Positions 1 through 6,406 are shown, numbered from the stretch's first letter. The stretch is 8,043 nt of DNA from CAVPTL01 sp963708725 (GCA_963708725.1 CAVPTL010000004.1:1-8043), one strand, 5' to 3'. Numbers and translations are program-made. The notes: generated by a model from the letters alone, not told the origin.

Positions 1-81
1 GGCACCATTTATTCAGTCGCATCAGGCGGAGTGTTCATTGCCGCCGCGCTCAGCCTGCTGGTAGTCGCGGTTGGGCGATAG
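1..81 (+). CDS. C-terminal end of a probable membrane protein (partial)
   Basis: The plus-strand frame beginning at base 1 is open to a TAG at 79-81 and encodes 26 residues. After a short GTIYSVASGG segment comes an uninterrupted hydrophobic run (VFIAAALSLLVVAVG) ending in a single Arg, which looks like the last transmembrane helix of a transporter-like protein; the start lies outside the window. The gene would converge on the flippase and overlap its 3' end by 32 bases (50-81). No hairpin terminator is visible between them. A major-facilitator-type carrier would fit such a C-terminus, but 26 residues cannot establish a family, and a chance open frame in GC-rich DNA is the alternative. Confidence 0.45.
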   Translation, partial: GTIYSVASGGVFIAAALSLLVVAVGR

Positions 82-1306
82 GTGCTCGCGACCAGATCGC
101 CGTGGTCAGGAGCCCTCGCACCAGTAACGCGATGACGCAGGTGCTGGTCGCGTAGGCGGCGACAACCGTCCACGCCGCGCCGATCGGCCCGAGCCATGGG
201 ATCAGAGCTACACCCGCGACGATCTTGACAACCAGGAGCGTTAGGTTGATCGCGGCGAACTGGCCGGGTCGGCGAGCGGTGAAGAGCAGGTACTTGAACG
301 ACGTGTAGGCGCTGAGCGCTACCGCAGCAAGGCAGAACACCGGAATCAGAGTGGCGGCGTGGTAACTCGAGCCCAGCGCCGCGTCGGCCAAGGGCCGGCG
401 GAGCACTGAGATCACACCGCCAGCAAGGATGAAGACCGCAGTGACGCCGAAGCCTCGGCGTACGTACGCTCGCAGTTCGGTCGCCGACGAGAGCCGCGCC
501 GCGTCGGGGAGCAACACCGCGCCCATGGTCGCCATCGTGAACTCGACCAGTGCGAACATCCGCGCTGGTGCGGCATAGGTCGCGAGCGCCCCGGCAGTGA
601 GAAACACGGTGGCGATGAAGAGCTCTGCTCGCAAAGCCAGGCCATAGATCAGGCTGGACGCGACCAGCCATCTGCTGTGATGAATGAACGTCTTGCGGGT
701 CGCCGAGGAGGGCGGGGTGTTCGCGAAGCGGCGGAGCTGGAGCAGCCAGGGAGCGCCCGCGATGGCGTAGGCGGAAAGCAGCATGGGGGCGTTGTCCACT
801 CCCAGACCGAGCAGTACGCCGGTGGCGATCAGCGCCCCGAGGTTATACGCCGCAACAGTCCGACCAAATTGCCGGAATCGCTGGTAGGCCTGGTATCGCG
901 AAACGGTGGTCTGGAACAGGCCGTAGACACAGCCAGCCGCCAGTCCGGCGAGCGCTGCCGGCGTGTAGCGTCCCGCGACTCCGTAGTTGGCTGCCGGGAC
1001 AAGCGTGGCCAGCCCCAGTACGGCCACCGCACTGGTTCCGATGACCTTTACCCGCAGGTACACGGCGTCCAGGTCGGCTGTTCCGTGCTCTCGTGCGGTC
1101 AGATCGACGTAGGCCAGGTCGAGCCCGGACAGGAGCTGGCTCACGATCTGGTACACGGCCCACCCGAACGCGTAGGCTGCGAACTCCTCGTGCGGGAGCA
1201 CGCGCACGATCAGGAGCAGAGCCGCGAGCGTGGCTCCGCGCGAGATGGCGGTGCCCGATCCGACCCACGCGAAGTCGCGCAGGATGCGGCGCGGGACGAC
1301 GCTCAT
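50..1306 (-). CDS. Polysaccharide flippase, Wzx/MATE-like (MOP superfamily)
   Basis: This 418-residue integral membrane protein probably moves lipid-linked oligosaccharide repeat units from the inner to the outer face of the cytoplasmic membrane. About 12-13 hydrophobic segments can be seen, roughly at residues 14-36, 43-62, 86-106, 114-134, 153-169, 172-189, 213-235, 243-266, 285-301, 319-340, 351-371 and 376-399. The N-terminus has the usual flippase opening (RDFAWVGSGTAISRGATLAA, with a following RVLPHEEFAAYAF), and length and topology fit the family. The frame stays open upstream to 2149, but that stretch lies inside the pyruvyl transferase and is Arg/Pro-rich. I chose the ATG at 1306-1304 because the protein becomes flippase-like exactly there and the ATG overlaps the upstream TGA as ATGA, suggesting translational coupling. 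The polar tail (RAPIAQPRLPAG) overlaps the convergent partial gene. Transported substrate unknown. Confidence 0.88.
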   Translation of the reverse strand: MSVVPRRILRDFAWVGSGTAISRGATLAALLLIVRVLPHEEFAAYAFGWAVYQIVSQLLSGLDLAYVDLTAREHGTADLDAVYLRVKVIGTSAVAVLGLATLVPAANYGVAGRYTPAALAGLAAGCVYGLFQTTVSRYQAYQRFRQFGRTVAAYNLGALIATGVLLGLGVDNAPMLLSAYAIAGAPWLLQLRRFANTPPSSATRKTFIHHSRWLVASSLIYGLALRAELFIATVFLTAGALATYAAPARMFALVEFTMATMGAVLLPDAARLSSATELRAYVRRGFGVTAVFILAGGVISVLRRPLADAALGSSYHAATLIPVFCLAAVALSAYTSFKYLLFTARRPGQFAAINLTLLVVKIVAGVALIPWLGPIGAAWTVVAAYATSTCVIALLVRGLLTTAIWSRAPIAQPRLPAG

Positions 1307-2574
1307 TCCGCGGTCCCCGTACCGAGCGTCAGGCCGTCGTTGAGCGCAGATTGCGCCGAGTGGCGGAGCGCACGTATCTGCTCGAACATCTCGCGCGACA
1401 CCGCGGCCCGTGCCCCCATCAGACTGGTTATCTGAGCCGTAAGTGCTTCGCGCTCGATGGAGTCGGCATCGACGCACCAATCGCGGAGCCCGAGATCGTC
1501 GGATATCCCCAGCCCTTTGTGAGTGTCGGACACGATATGGACGCTGGGGGTACCGGCCAGGGCGGCAAAGATCGTCGAGTGCAGGCGGGTCGCCAGGAGG
1601 ACATTGGCCTGTTGGTAGACAGAAACAAGCTGCGCTGGACCCGGGGCTTCGACGACGGTGACACGATCCTTGAATCTGGACAGGCGATCCCGAATCGCCG
1701 TCGACGGCTCCATGTCGCCGACCACCTGAACAACGATCATGATCCGCAGCAGTTTGTCGGCCTCGAGCAGTTCGGCAAGGGTGTCGGAGATGACGTCGGA
1801 GAGTCGCGCACGCTCGGCCTCCTGGGTGCGCCGGTGCGAGAACGGCAGCGCACGGATGGTGAGCGCGATCACCGGTTCGGCGCCGGTGAGGCCGGGCGGC
1901 GAATGTGGTGGGTCGAGCAAGAACGCCATGTCCGCTGTGCGCTCGATCTCGGAATCCAGATGACCGAGCGCTCCGTCCAGATAGGCGGCTGACAGGCGCT
2001 CGCGAACGTAGATCCGCCGGCAGGTCGCGAGCGCTGTCCGCATCATCCGACGCGCGGTGCGGCCATGCACAGGCCCGACGCTCACTCCCATCAGCACCGT
2101 CGCGTGTCCAAGTGCACGCGACAGTCTCAGCAGGTAGAGCATGCGCCACACGAACATCCCTCCTCGAAACCCACCGTGCGAGTACAGGTACGAACCGCCC
2201 TTGGCGAGCACCACGTCAGCTGTCGAAAGCGCGTCCCAGACCGGCCGGTCGTCGGGGTGGGCGATCCGCCGCGCCCGGCCCCCGACGAGCCGCGCGCAGA
2301 CGAGTGCCGCTGCCGACCGCGTCAGCCGCGAGGCCCACGCGATCGGAGTTCGGCCGTGCATCGAGCGAGACGGCACCGGCGTCCCGAGGACTCTGACGCC
2401 GAGCGCTTCTGTCTCGGCAATCTGAGCGCGACTCCAGGTCGAGCCTCCGCAGAGCTCGGCCGAGACCACGGTGATGTCGACCTCGGGCCGCGAAGCACGG
2501 ATGCCGCGCACCATCCCGATCAGAATGCCGAGGTCGCCTCGATTCTCATCGGTGGACGAGTGGGTGACAACCAC
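1303..2574 (-). CDS. Polysaccharide pyruvyl transferase family protein (CsaB/WcaK-like)
   Basis: Enzymes of this family transfer pyruvate from phosphoenolpyruvate to a sugar hydroxyl pair of a polysaccharide or lipid-linked repeat, giving an acidic ketal. The 423-residue product has the family's landmarks: an N-terminal nucleotide-fold strand with NRGD (11-14), the AKGGSYL loop (124-130), MGVSVGP (162-168), VRER (190-193), TADMAFLL (213-220), the TRLHST motif (329-334) and HKGLGI (352-357) before a helical C-terminus. Its length is normal for the family. The GTG at 2574 is the only standard start after the upstream in-frame TGA, yet it lacks a nearby Shine-Dalgarno sequence. A very strong one (2597-2605) sits 7 bases before an in-frame ATT at 2589-2587, which would add five residues and complete the first beta strand. 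The stop overlaps the flippase start. The sugar acceptor cannot be read from sequence; ManNAc is suggested by the neighbouring operon. Confidence 0.88.
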   Translation of the reverse strand: MVVTHSSTDENRGDLGILIGMVRGIRASRPEVDITVVSAELCGGSTWSRAQIAETEALGVRVLGTPVPSRSMHGRTPIAWASRLTRSAAALVCARLVGGRARRIAHPDDRPVWDALSTADVVLAKGGSYLYSHGGFRGGMFVWRMLYLLRLSRALGHATVLMGVSVGPVHGRTARRMMRTALATCRRIYVRERLSAAYLDGALGHLDSEIERTADMAFLLDPPHSPPGLTGAEPVIALTIRALPFSHRRTQEAERARLSDVISDTLAELLEADKLLRIMIVVQVVGDMEPSTAIRDRLSRFKDRVTVVEAPGPAQLVSVYQQANVLLATRLHSTIFAALAGTPSVHIVSDTHKGLGISDDLGLRDWCVDADSIEREALTAQITSLMGARAAVSREMFEQIRALRHSAQSALNDGLTLGTGTAE

Positions 2575-2575
2575 G

Positions 2576-2623
2576 CTAAAGCGTGTAATGGATGTGCCTC
2601 CTCCAGTCGAATTGGTCGCCCAT
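2576..2623 (-). other. Possible 15-codon leader ORF upstream of the pyruvyl transferase
   Basis: An ATG at 2623-2621 opens a short frame, MGDQFDWRRHIHYTL, that stops with TAG at 2578-2576, one base before the GTG used as the pyruvyl transferase start. Ribosomes finishing here could reinitiate on that GTG, which otherwise has no binding site. Against this, no Shine-Dalgarno sequence precedes the ATG, the frame is short enough to arise by chance, and the GGAGGAGG lies within it. It is an alternative to the ATT-start explanation. Confidence 0.2.
2597..2605 (-). promoter_or_regulatory. Strong ribosome binding site, minus strand
   Basis: On the minus strand the bases read TGGAGGAGG, a near-ideal Shine-Dalgarno sequence in two overlapping registers. 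It lies 7 bases from an in-frame ATT (2589-2587) but 22 bases from the first standard start, GTG 2574. No ATG, GTG or TTG in the pyruvyl transferase frame occupies the expected place, so this site decides the question of where translation begins. Confidence 0.6.
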
Positions 2624-2676
2624 GCGCGTCAGCGAGTGCTGCAAAGTACACGATTTGAAAGTGGAGTGCATACCTG

Positions 2677-2705
2677 TTGGATTAAGGAAAAATCGCTGCT
2701 ACACT
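2677..2705 (+). promoter_or_regulatory. Candidate housekeeping-sigma promoter for the EPS operon
   Basis: TTGGAT (2677-2682) and TACACT (2700-2705) are separated by exactly 17 bases. They match the general TTGnnn-N17-TAnnnT form, with 3 of 6 and 4 of 6 consensus bases, and sit in the most A+T-rich part of the intergenic region. Transcription would start near 2712, giving a leader of about 90 bases before the TTG of the chain-length regulator. No competing pair of similar quality was found downstream. Confidence 0.45.
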
Positions 2706-2785
2706 GCTCGCGCTCTTGCCACAGAGGGCGGTGACCGGCGCGGGATTCCTCGCGGTCGCCATCGCTGTGTCGACCCTCGATAGGC

Positions 2786-2790
2786 AGGAG
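2786..2790 (+). promoter_or_regulatory. Ribosome binding site for the Wzz/kinase gene
   Basis: AGGAG lies 10 bases before TTG 2801. No in-frame ATG, GTG or TTG occurs in the leader just upstream, and the next in-frame start downstream falls inside the first transmembrane helix, so this site supports the TTG. Confidence 0.55.
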
Positions 2791-2800
2791 CGCGACCAAC

Positions 2801-4462
2801 TTGAGGTCCAACGGAGATTCGGAGCTGACCGGTCATGTCGCCGCGCTCCGGCGACGAAAGTGGATCGTGATCGTCGCGGTGGTTCTGACCACGGTCGGTG
2901 CCGCGTTCCTCGCCTCCCGGCAGGCCAAGTCGTTCGAAGCCGCGTCTCGCGTGTTCGTCAATCCCTCGGCCCAGCTGACCACCGGTGCCACCGGCACCGC
3001 CGCAGAGGCCCAGGCGCGGTACCTCTCGACGGAGGCGGCGCTCGCGCATACCCGCGAGGTGGCCGCGGCGGCGGTTCGGCTGGCTCCCGCGGGGGTGTCG
3101 TCGGCTGTGCTCTTGCAACACACCACCGTGGCGGCCGACCCGGCATCGAACATCCTGACGATCTCGGTAACCGATGGCAACGCCCAGGCGGCGGTGGTGC
3201 TGGCGAACGCCTACGCCCGGGCGTTCCAACATGAGAGCGCGGCGGCGGGCGTGTCGAACATCGACAAGGGAATCCGGGGCGTCAACCACCAGATCACCGA
3301 CATCAAACGGCGGATCGTCGCCGCCAAAGGCTCTGGCGTCAGCCCGTCAGCACTTCGCTCGCAACTGTCGGGGCTGATCAAGGTGCAGCAGAAGCTGATT
3401 CAGCTCAAACTCGTCCAGCCGAAATCGGCGAGTGTTGTACAGCCGGCGTCGAGCGCCACTCAGGTCAAGCCCAACATTGGCCTGGACGCGGCCCTCGGTG
3501 TGGTCGTTGGCCTCGCAATCGGGCTCTGCATCGCCTTCCTCGCCGAAGCGTTCGACACCCGTGTGAGGTCGTCGCAGGAGGTGGGTGAGCAGCTTGGGTT
3601 GCCGGTCTTGGCTCGCATCCCGGCGCCTCCTCGCGCGCTTCGGGATGGCCGCGGTCTGGCGATGCTCTCCGAGGACGGCGACGCAAATGCGGAGGCGTAT
3701 CGCAAGCTTCGCCTGGCGGTGGATTTCGCGAACGTCGGGCACGCAGCCCGAACGATCCTTGTGACCAGCGCCGTGGAGCAAGAGGGGAAATCCACGACGG
3801 TGGCCAACCTGGCGCTCGCGTATGCGAGTACCGGACGACGGGTTGCGCTCGTCGATCTCGACCTCAGACGGCCCGCGATCGGCGGGCTCTTCGGTTTGGA
3901 TGGATCGCGACCCGGCGTCACCGATGTTGCGCTCGGAACTGTGGCTGTCGACGACGCGATGGCGGTGTTTCATGTCGGAGCCGCGACCGCTGCTCCGCCT
4001 TCAGCCGGCGCTTCCGAGGGCTCATCGACGCTCTCGATTCTGGCTGCAGGGTCGATGCCACCGAACCCCGCCGAGTTTTTGGAATCGGAAGCAGTCCGCA
4101 CGATAATTGCCGAGATCGCAGATACCGCAGACGTGGTACTGGTCGACTCACCACCGATGCTCCCGGTGAGCGACGCCCAGGTGCTCGGCCGGTTTCTGGA
4201 TGGGGTCATCGTGGTCGTTCAATCCTCCCTGGCGCGTCGCCCGGCACTTGGAGAACTGCGCCGTCTCCTGGGCCAGATGGATGCGAGCGCACTTGGCTTT
4301 GCGCTCACCGGCGCTGGAGGCGAGCACGGCGACGTGGTGGGGTATGGGTACGAAGGGCGCGATCCCGACGGGTCTGCGGGCGGATTGGCGCTCTGGCCAA
4401 CGAGCGGTGAGGGCGCATCGATTGCGGGTGCCCCACCGGTCGATACGAGGGCCGTCGGATGA
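2801..4462 (+). CDS. Wzz-type chain-length regulator fused to BY-family tyrosine kinase
   Basis: This 553-residue membrane protein probably sets polymer length and couples polymerisation to export through cycles of tyrosine phosphorylation. The N-terminal Wzz domain has a first helix at 21-39 (after an Arg/Lys stop), a short extracytoplasmic part with little coiled coil (about 150-205), and a second helix at about 227-247 followed by FDTRVRS. The cytoplasmic kinase domain has AYRKLR (299-304), a Walker A loop SAVEQEGKSTT (323-333, Lys330), Walker A' VALVDLDLRRP (348-358) and Walker B VVLVDSPP (445-452, Asp449). The usual P-G before EGKS is replaced by E-Q. The expected C-terminal tyrosine cluster is reduced to Tyr515 and Tyr517 (GYGYEG), followed by a 35-residue Gly/Ala/Pro-rich tail. 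The start is TTG with AGGAG 10 bases upstream. First gene of the plus-strand operon; CapA/CapB-type proteins are the split counterparts. Confidence 0.92.
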   Translation: MRSNGDSELTGHVAALRRRKWIVIVAVVLTTVGAAFLASRQAKSFEAASRVFVNPSAQLTTGATGTAAEAQARYLSTEAALAHTREVAAAAVRLAPAGVSSAVLLQHTTVAADPASNILTISVTDGNAQAAVVLANAYARAFQHESAAAGVSNIDKGIRGVNHQITDIKRRIVAAKGSGVSPSALRSQLSGLIKVQQKLIQLKLVQPKSASVVQPASSATQVKPNIGLDAALGVVVGLAIGLCIAFLAEAFDTRVRSSQEVGEQLGLPVLARIPAPPRALRDGRGLAMLSEDGDANAEAYRKLRLAVDFANVGHAARTILVTSAVEQEGKSTTVANLALAYASTGRRVALVDLDLRRPAIGGLFGLDGSRPGVTDVALGTVAVDDAMAVFHVGAATAAPPSAGASEGSSTLSILAAGSMPPNPAEFLESEAVRTIIAEIADTADVVLVDSPPMLPVSDAQVLGRFLDGVIVVVQSSLARRPALGELRRLLGQMDASALGFALTGAGGEHGDVVGYGYEGRDPDGSAGGLALWPTSGEGASIAGAPPVDTRAVG

Positions 4463-4497
4463 CGTTGCGGGCGACGGCGATCGCTGGCAAGGCGTGA
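4459..4497 (+). other. Possible 12-codon coupling ORF between kinase and epimerase genes
   Basis: ATG 4459 overlaps the kinase stop as ATGA and opens MTLRATAIAGKA, whose TGA (4495-4497) overlaps the epimerase GTG (4494) as GTGA. GAGGG at 4447-4451 sits 7 bases before the ATG, a good Shine-Dalgarno spacing, while the epimerase GTG has only a poor AAGG three bases away. The arrangement could pass ribosomes from kinase to epimerase by two consecutive stop-start overlaps. The peptide itself resembles nothing I know, and chance is possible in so short a frame. Confidence 0.3.
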
Positions 4498-5624
4498 GCG
4501 CCAGGGTGACGATGGTGGTTGGGGCCCGGCCCAACTTCGTGAAGATGATGCCGGTCTTCGAAGCTCTGAACAACGCGGGCCTTGAACCGCTGGTGGTGCA
4601 CACCGGCCAGCACTACGACCAGCGGATGTCGGGAGATGTGCTCGCCGATCTTGGGTTCCCCGCACCCGATATTCATCTCGAAATCGGCTCGGGCACGCAT
4701 GCCGAACAGACCGGTCGCACGATGATCGCCTTCGAGTCGCTGGTACTTCGACACCGGCCCGACATGGTGGTGGTCGCAGGGGATGTGAGCGCGACCCTCG
4801 CGTGTGCGCTTGCGGCGGCAAAGCTCAGCATCCCCGTCGCGCACGTGGAATCTGGCCTTCGATCCGGAGATTGGTCGATGCCCGAGGAGATCAACCGGGT
4901 ACTGACCGACCGGCTGTCGACGTTGCTCTTCACCCACAGCCCCGAGGCCGCGGCCAACCTTGAGTCCGAGGGTGTCGCCGCAGAGCGGGTGCATCACGTT
5001 GGCAACTCGATGATCGATTCGCTGCAGCGGCTCCTGCCCGAAGCACTCGACCGCGCCGTCTGGCAGCGGGTGGGATGTGATCGGCACGAGTACGTGCTGG
5101 TGACACTGCACCGCCCGTCGAACGTCGACAATCGCGTGCAGCTACAAGGGATCGTGGAGTCCCTGGTGGAGCTCGCCAAGCAAGCGATTCCGGTCGTCTT
5201 CCCGATCCACCCGCGCACCCGGGCGGTGTTGGTGGAGTCGGGGTGGCTTGACGATCTGGTGGGCGCGGGCGTTCGCTGTTCGGAACCCTTGGGGTACCTG
5301 GAGTTCCTCTCGCTGGAGGCAGGAGCCGGCGCGGTCTTGACCGATTCCGGAGGGGTTCAGGAGGAGTCGTCGGCGCTCGGGGTGCGTTGCTACACCCTGC
5401 GAGCGAACACCGAACGTCCGATCACGATTGCGATGGGTACCAACACCCTGCTGGGTGACGACCCCGCGGCCATCTTGCAGGTACGGCCTTCTCGTCGTGC
5501 GCCAGTGCCGCGCCGCATTCCGCTGTGGGATGGGGAGGCAGGCCCTCGCATTGCTGACGTGATTGCGGCCGCGCTTCGTCCGCGCGTCCTTGAGTACGAA
5601 CCACGGAGATCGTCGGTTGCCTAG
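4494..5624 (+). CDS. wecB: UDP-N-acetylglucosamine 2-epimerase (non-hydrolysing)
   Basis: This cytoplasmic enzyme interconverts UDP-GlcNAc and UDP-ManNAc, supplying ManNAc to the polymer. The 376 residues match the family length and show its motifs in order: GARPNFVK (10-17), TGQHYD (37-42), VVAGDVSATLACALAAAK (93-110), HVESGLRSGD (117-126), PEEINR (130-135), VTLHRPSN (203-210), PIHPRTR (237-243), LTDSGGVQEES (282-292) and RANTERP (303-309). Asp97, Glu119, Glu131 and His206 correspond to the catalytic Asp/Glu/Glu/His of E. coli WecB; GDV replaces the more common GDT. GTG 4494 is preferred because the first beta strand (ARVTMVVGARP) starts immediately after it; GTG 4506 and ATG 4512 would cut into that strand. 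The longer frame upstream to 4200 is the kinase gene read out of phase. No UDP-ManNAc dehydrogenase (wecC) follows here, so the product is probably used as ManNAc. Also called mnaA in Gram-positives. Confidence 0.94.
   Translation: MSARVTMVVGARPNFVKMMPVFEALNNAGLEPLVVHTGQHYDQRMSGDVLADLGFPAPDIHLEIGSGTHAEQTGRTMIAFESLVLRHRPDMVVVAGDVSATLACALAAAKLSIPVAHVESGLRSGDWSMPEEINRVLTDRLSTLLFTHSPEAAANLESEGVAAERVHHVGNSMIDSLQRLLPEALDRAVWQRVGCDRHEYVLVTLHRPSNVDNRVQLQGIVESLVELAKQAIPVVFPIHPRTRAVLVESGWLDDLVGAGVRCSEPLGYLEFLSLEAGAGAVLTDSGGVQEESSALGVRCYTLRANTERPITIAMGTNTLLGDDPAAILQVRPSRRAPVPRRIPLWDGEAGPRIADVIAAALRPRVLEYEPRRSSVA
5605..5608 (+). promoter_or_regulatory. Ribosome binding site for the WecG/TagA gene
   Basis: GGAG inside the last codons of the epimerase gene lies 8 bases before TTG 5617 and selects that start over the in-frame TTGs at 5563 and 5590. 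Confidence 0.5.
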
Positions 5625-6399
5625 CGCCCAGGAGGCCCGCGCGGGTGCGCCGGATCGTGTCGAAGTGCTCGGCTGCTCCATCGATCCATTGGACATGCGC
5701 GCGAGCATTGCCCGGTGCGAACAGATCATCGAGTCTCGGAGCACCACCCAACTCGTGGCTATCAACGCGTCCAAGCTGATCGCGCTGCGTGGAGACCGGC
5801 GGCTTCGGCAGATCGTCGAGCGCTGCGAGCTGGTTCATGCCGATGGGCAGTCGGTCGTGTGGGCGTCTCGGCTGCTCGGCGTGCCCATCCCTGAGCGCGT
5901 CCCGGGTATCGAGCTGATGTTCGAGGTGCTTGCGCTCGCCGAACGCAAGGGCTACCGCGTGTACATCCTGGGCGCACGCGAACATGTGCTCGAGACGGCG
6001 GTGGCCGAGCTTTGGCGGCGGTATCCGCGATTGATTCTGTGCGGCTGGCACCACGGCTATTTCGCGGCCGGCGACGAGGCCGAGCTGGCCGAGGAAATCG
6101 CACGCTCGGAGCCAGACATCGTGATGGTCGCAATGTCATCGCCCCGCAAGGAATACTGGCTTGCCGAGTACGGCCGCACCCTTGGTGCTCCGCTCAACCT
6201 CGGCGTGGGCGGCTCGATCGACGTTGTCGCGGGAGTCACCACCCGAGCGCCCGCCTGGATGCAGCGAATCGGGATGGAGTGGTTCTTTCGGTTGGTGCAG
6301 GAACCGCAGCGGCTCGGGCGCCGCTACGCCGTGACCAACGCGCGTTTCATCGGATTGCTCGCAACCGAGCTTGTCCGTTCGAAGACCATCCGGCGGTGA
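5617..6399 (+). CDS. WecG/TagA/CpsF family glycosyltransferase (GT26)
   Basis: Members transfer ManNAc (TagA) or ManNAcA (WecG) from UDP onto a polyprenyl-diphosphate-linked GlcNAc at the inner membrane face. The 260-residue protein has INASKL (49-54), the HADGQSVVWASRLLG segment (74-88) with the Asp76-Gly77 active-site pair, YILGA (116-120), SSPRKEYW (174-181), GVGGSIDVVAGVTTRAP (196-212) and the C-terminal EWFFRLVQEPQRLGRRY (221-237), which in TagA belongs to the membrane-binding appendage. SSPRKE replaces the commoner GSPKQE. The chosen TTG has GGAG 8 bases upstream and overlaps the epimerase gene by 8 bases; earlier in-frame TTGs would only add an unconserved tail. Directly following the UDP-GlcNAc 2-epimerase gene, it most likely uses UDP-ManNAc. 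The exact donor and acceptor are inferred. Confidence 0.9.
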   Translation: MPSAQEARAGAPDRVEVLGCSIDPLDMRASIARCEQIIESRSTTQLVAINASKLIALRGDRRLRQIVERCELVHADGQSVVWASRLLGVPIPERVPGIELMFEVLALAERKGYRVYILGAREHVLETAVAELWRRYPRLILCGWHHGYFAAGDEAELAEEIARSEPDIVMVAMSSPRKEYWLAEYGRTLGAPLNLGVGGSIDVVAGVTTRAPAWMQRIGMEWFFRLVQEPQRLGRRYAVTNARFIGLLATELVRSKTIRR

Positions 6400-6406
6400 C
6401 GCGCTG

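Larger units (their letters stand above)
2590..2800. promoter_or_regulatory. Divergent intergenic control region
   Basis: About 200 bp separate the two divergent transcription units. The middle (about 2641-2705) is visibly richer in A+T than anything nearby, as expected for promoters in a GC-rich genome. A plausible plus-strand promoter is at 2677-2705. I found no convincing pair of boxes for the minus strand, although the pyruvyl transferase/flippase pair must be read from here or from within. From 2706 to 2785 the sequence is a GC-rich leader with one weak bulged stem (GACCG near 2733 with CGGTC near 2753); I see no riboswitch or clear operator. Confidence 0.5.

Noticed and set aside
9..671. 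Long minus-strand open frame (220 codons)
   Set aside because: It is an out-of-phase shadow of the flippase with Arg/His/Cys-rich composition and no membrane helices.
677..1992. Long plus-strand open frames opposite the flippase and pyruvyl transferase genes
   Set aside because: Composition is the Arg/Gly-rich pattern expected opposite GC-rich coding DNA, with no recognisable domain; the minus-strand genes have clear family motifs.
1307..2149. Upstream continuation of the flippase reading frame on the minus strand
   Set aside because: It lies out of phase inside the pyruvyl transferase, is Arg/Pro/Ser-rich without family motifs, and the ATGA overlap at 1303-1306 explains the true start.
2721..2762. 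Weak stem-loop in the leader of the Wzz/kinase gene as an attenuator or riboswitch
   Set aside because: Only a 5-base stem plus a bulged 3-base extension and no T-run; it matches no riboswitch class I know.
2716..3234. Plus-strand frame starting in the leader with a hydrophobic stretch (TGAGFLAVAIAVS)
   Set aside because: It has no usable ribosome binding site and becomes an Arg-rich shadow of the Wzz domain after about 25 codons; the hydrophobic start is probably chance.
4200..4493. Upstream extension of the epimerase frame
   Set aside because: This part overlaps the kinase coding region out of phase and lacks conserved residues; the epimerase fold begins at GTG 4494.
4305..5111. Minus-strand open frame of 268 codons
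   Set aside because: It is a shadow of the kinase and epimerase genes, rich in His, Arg and Pro, with no family motif.
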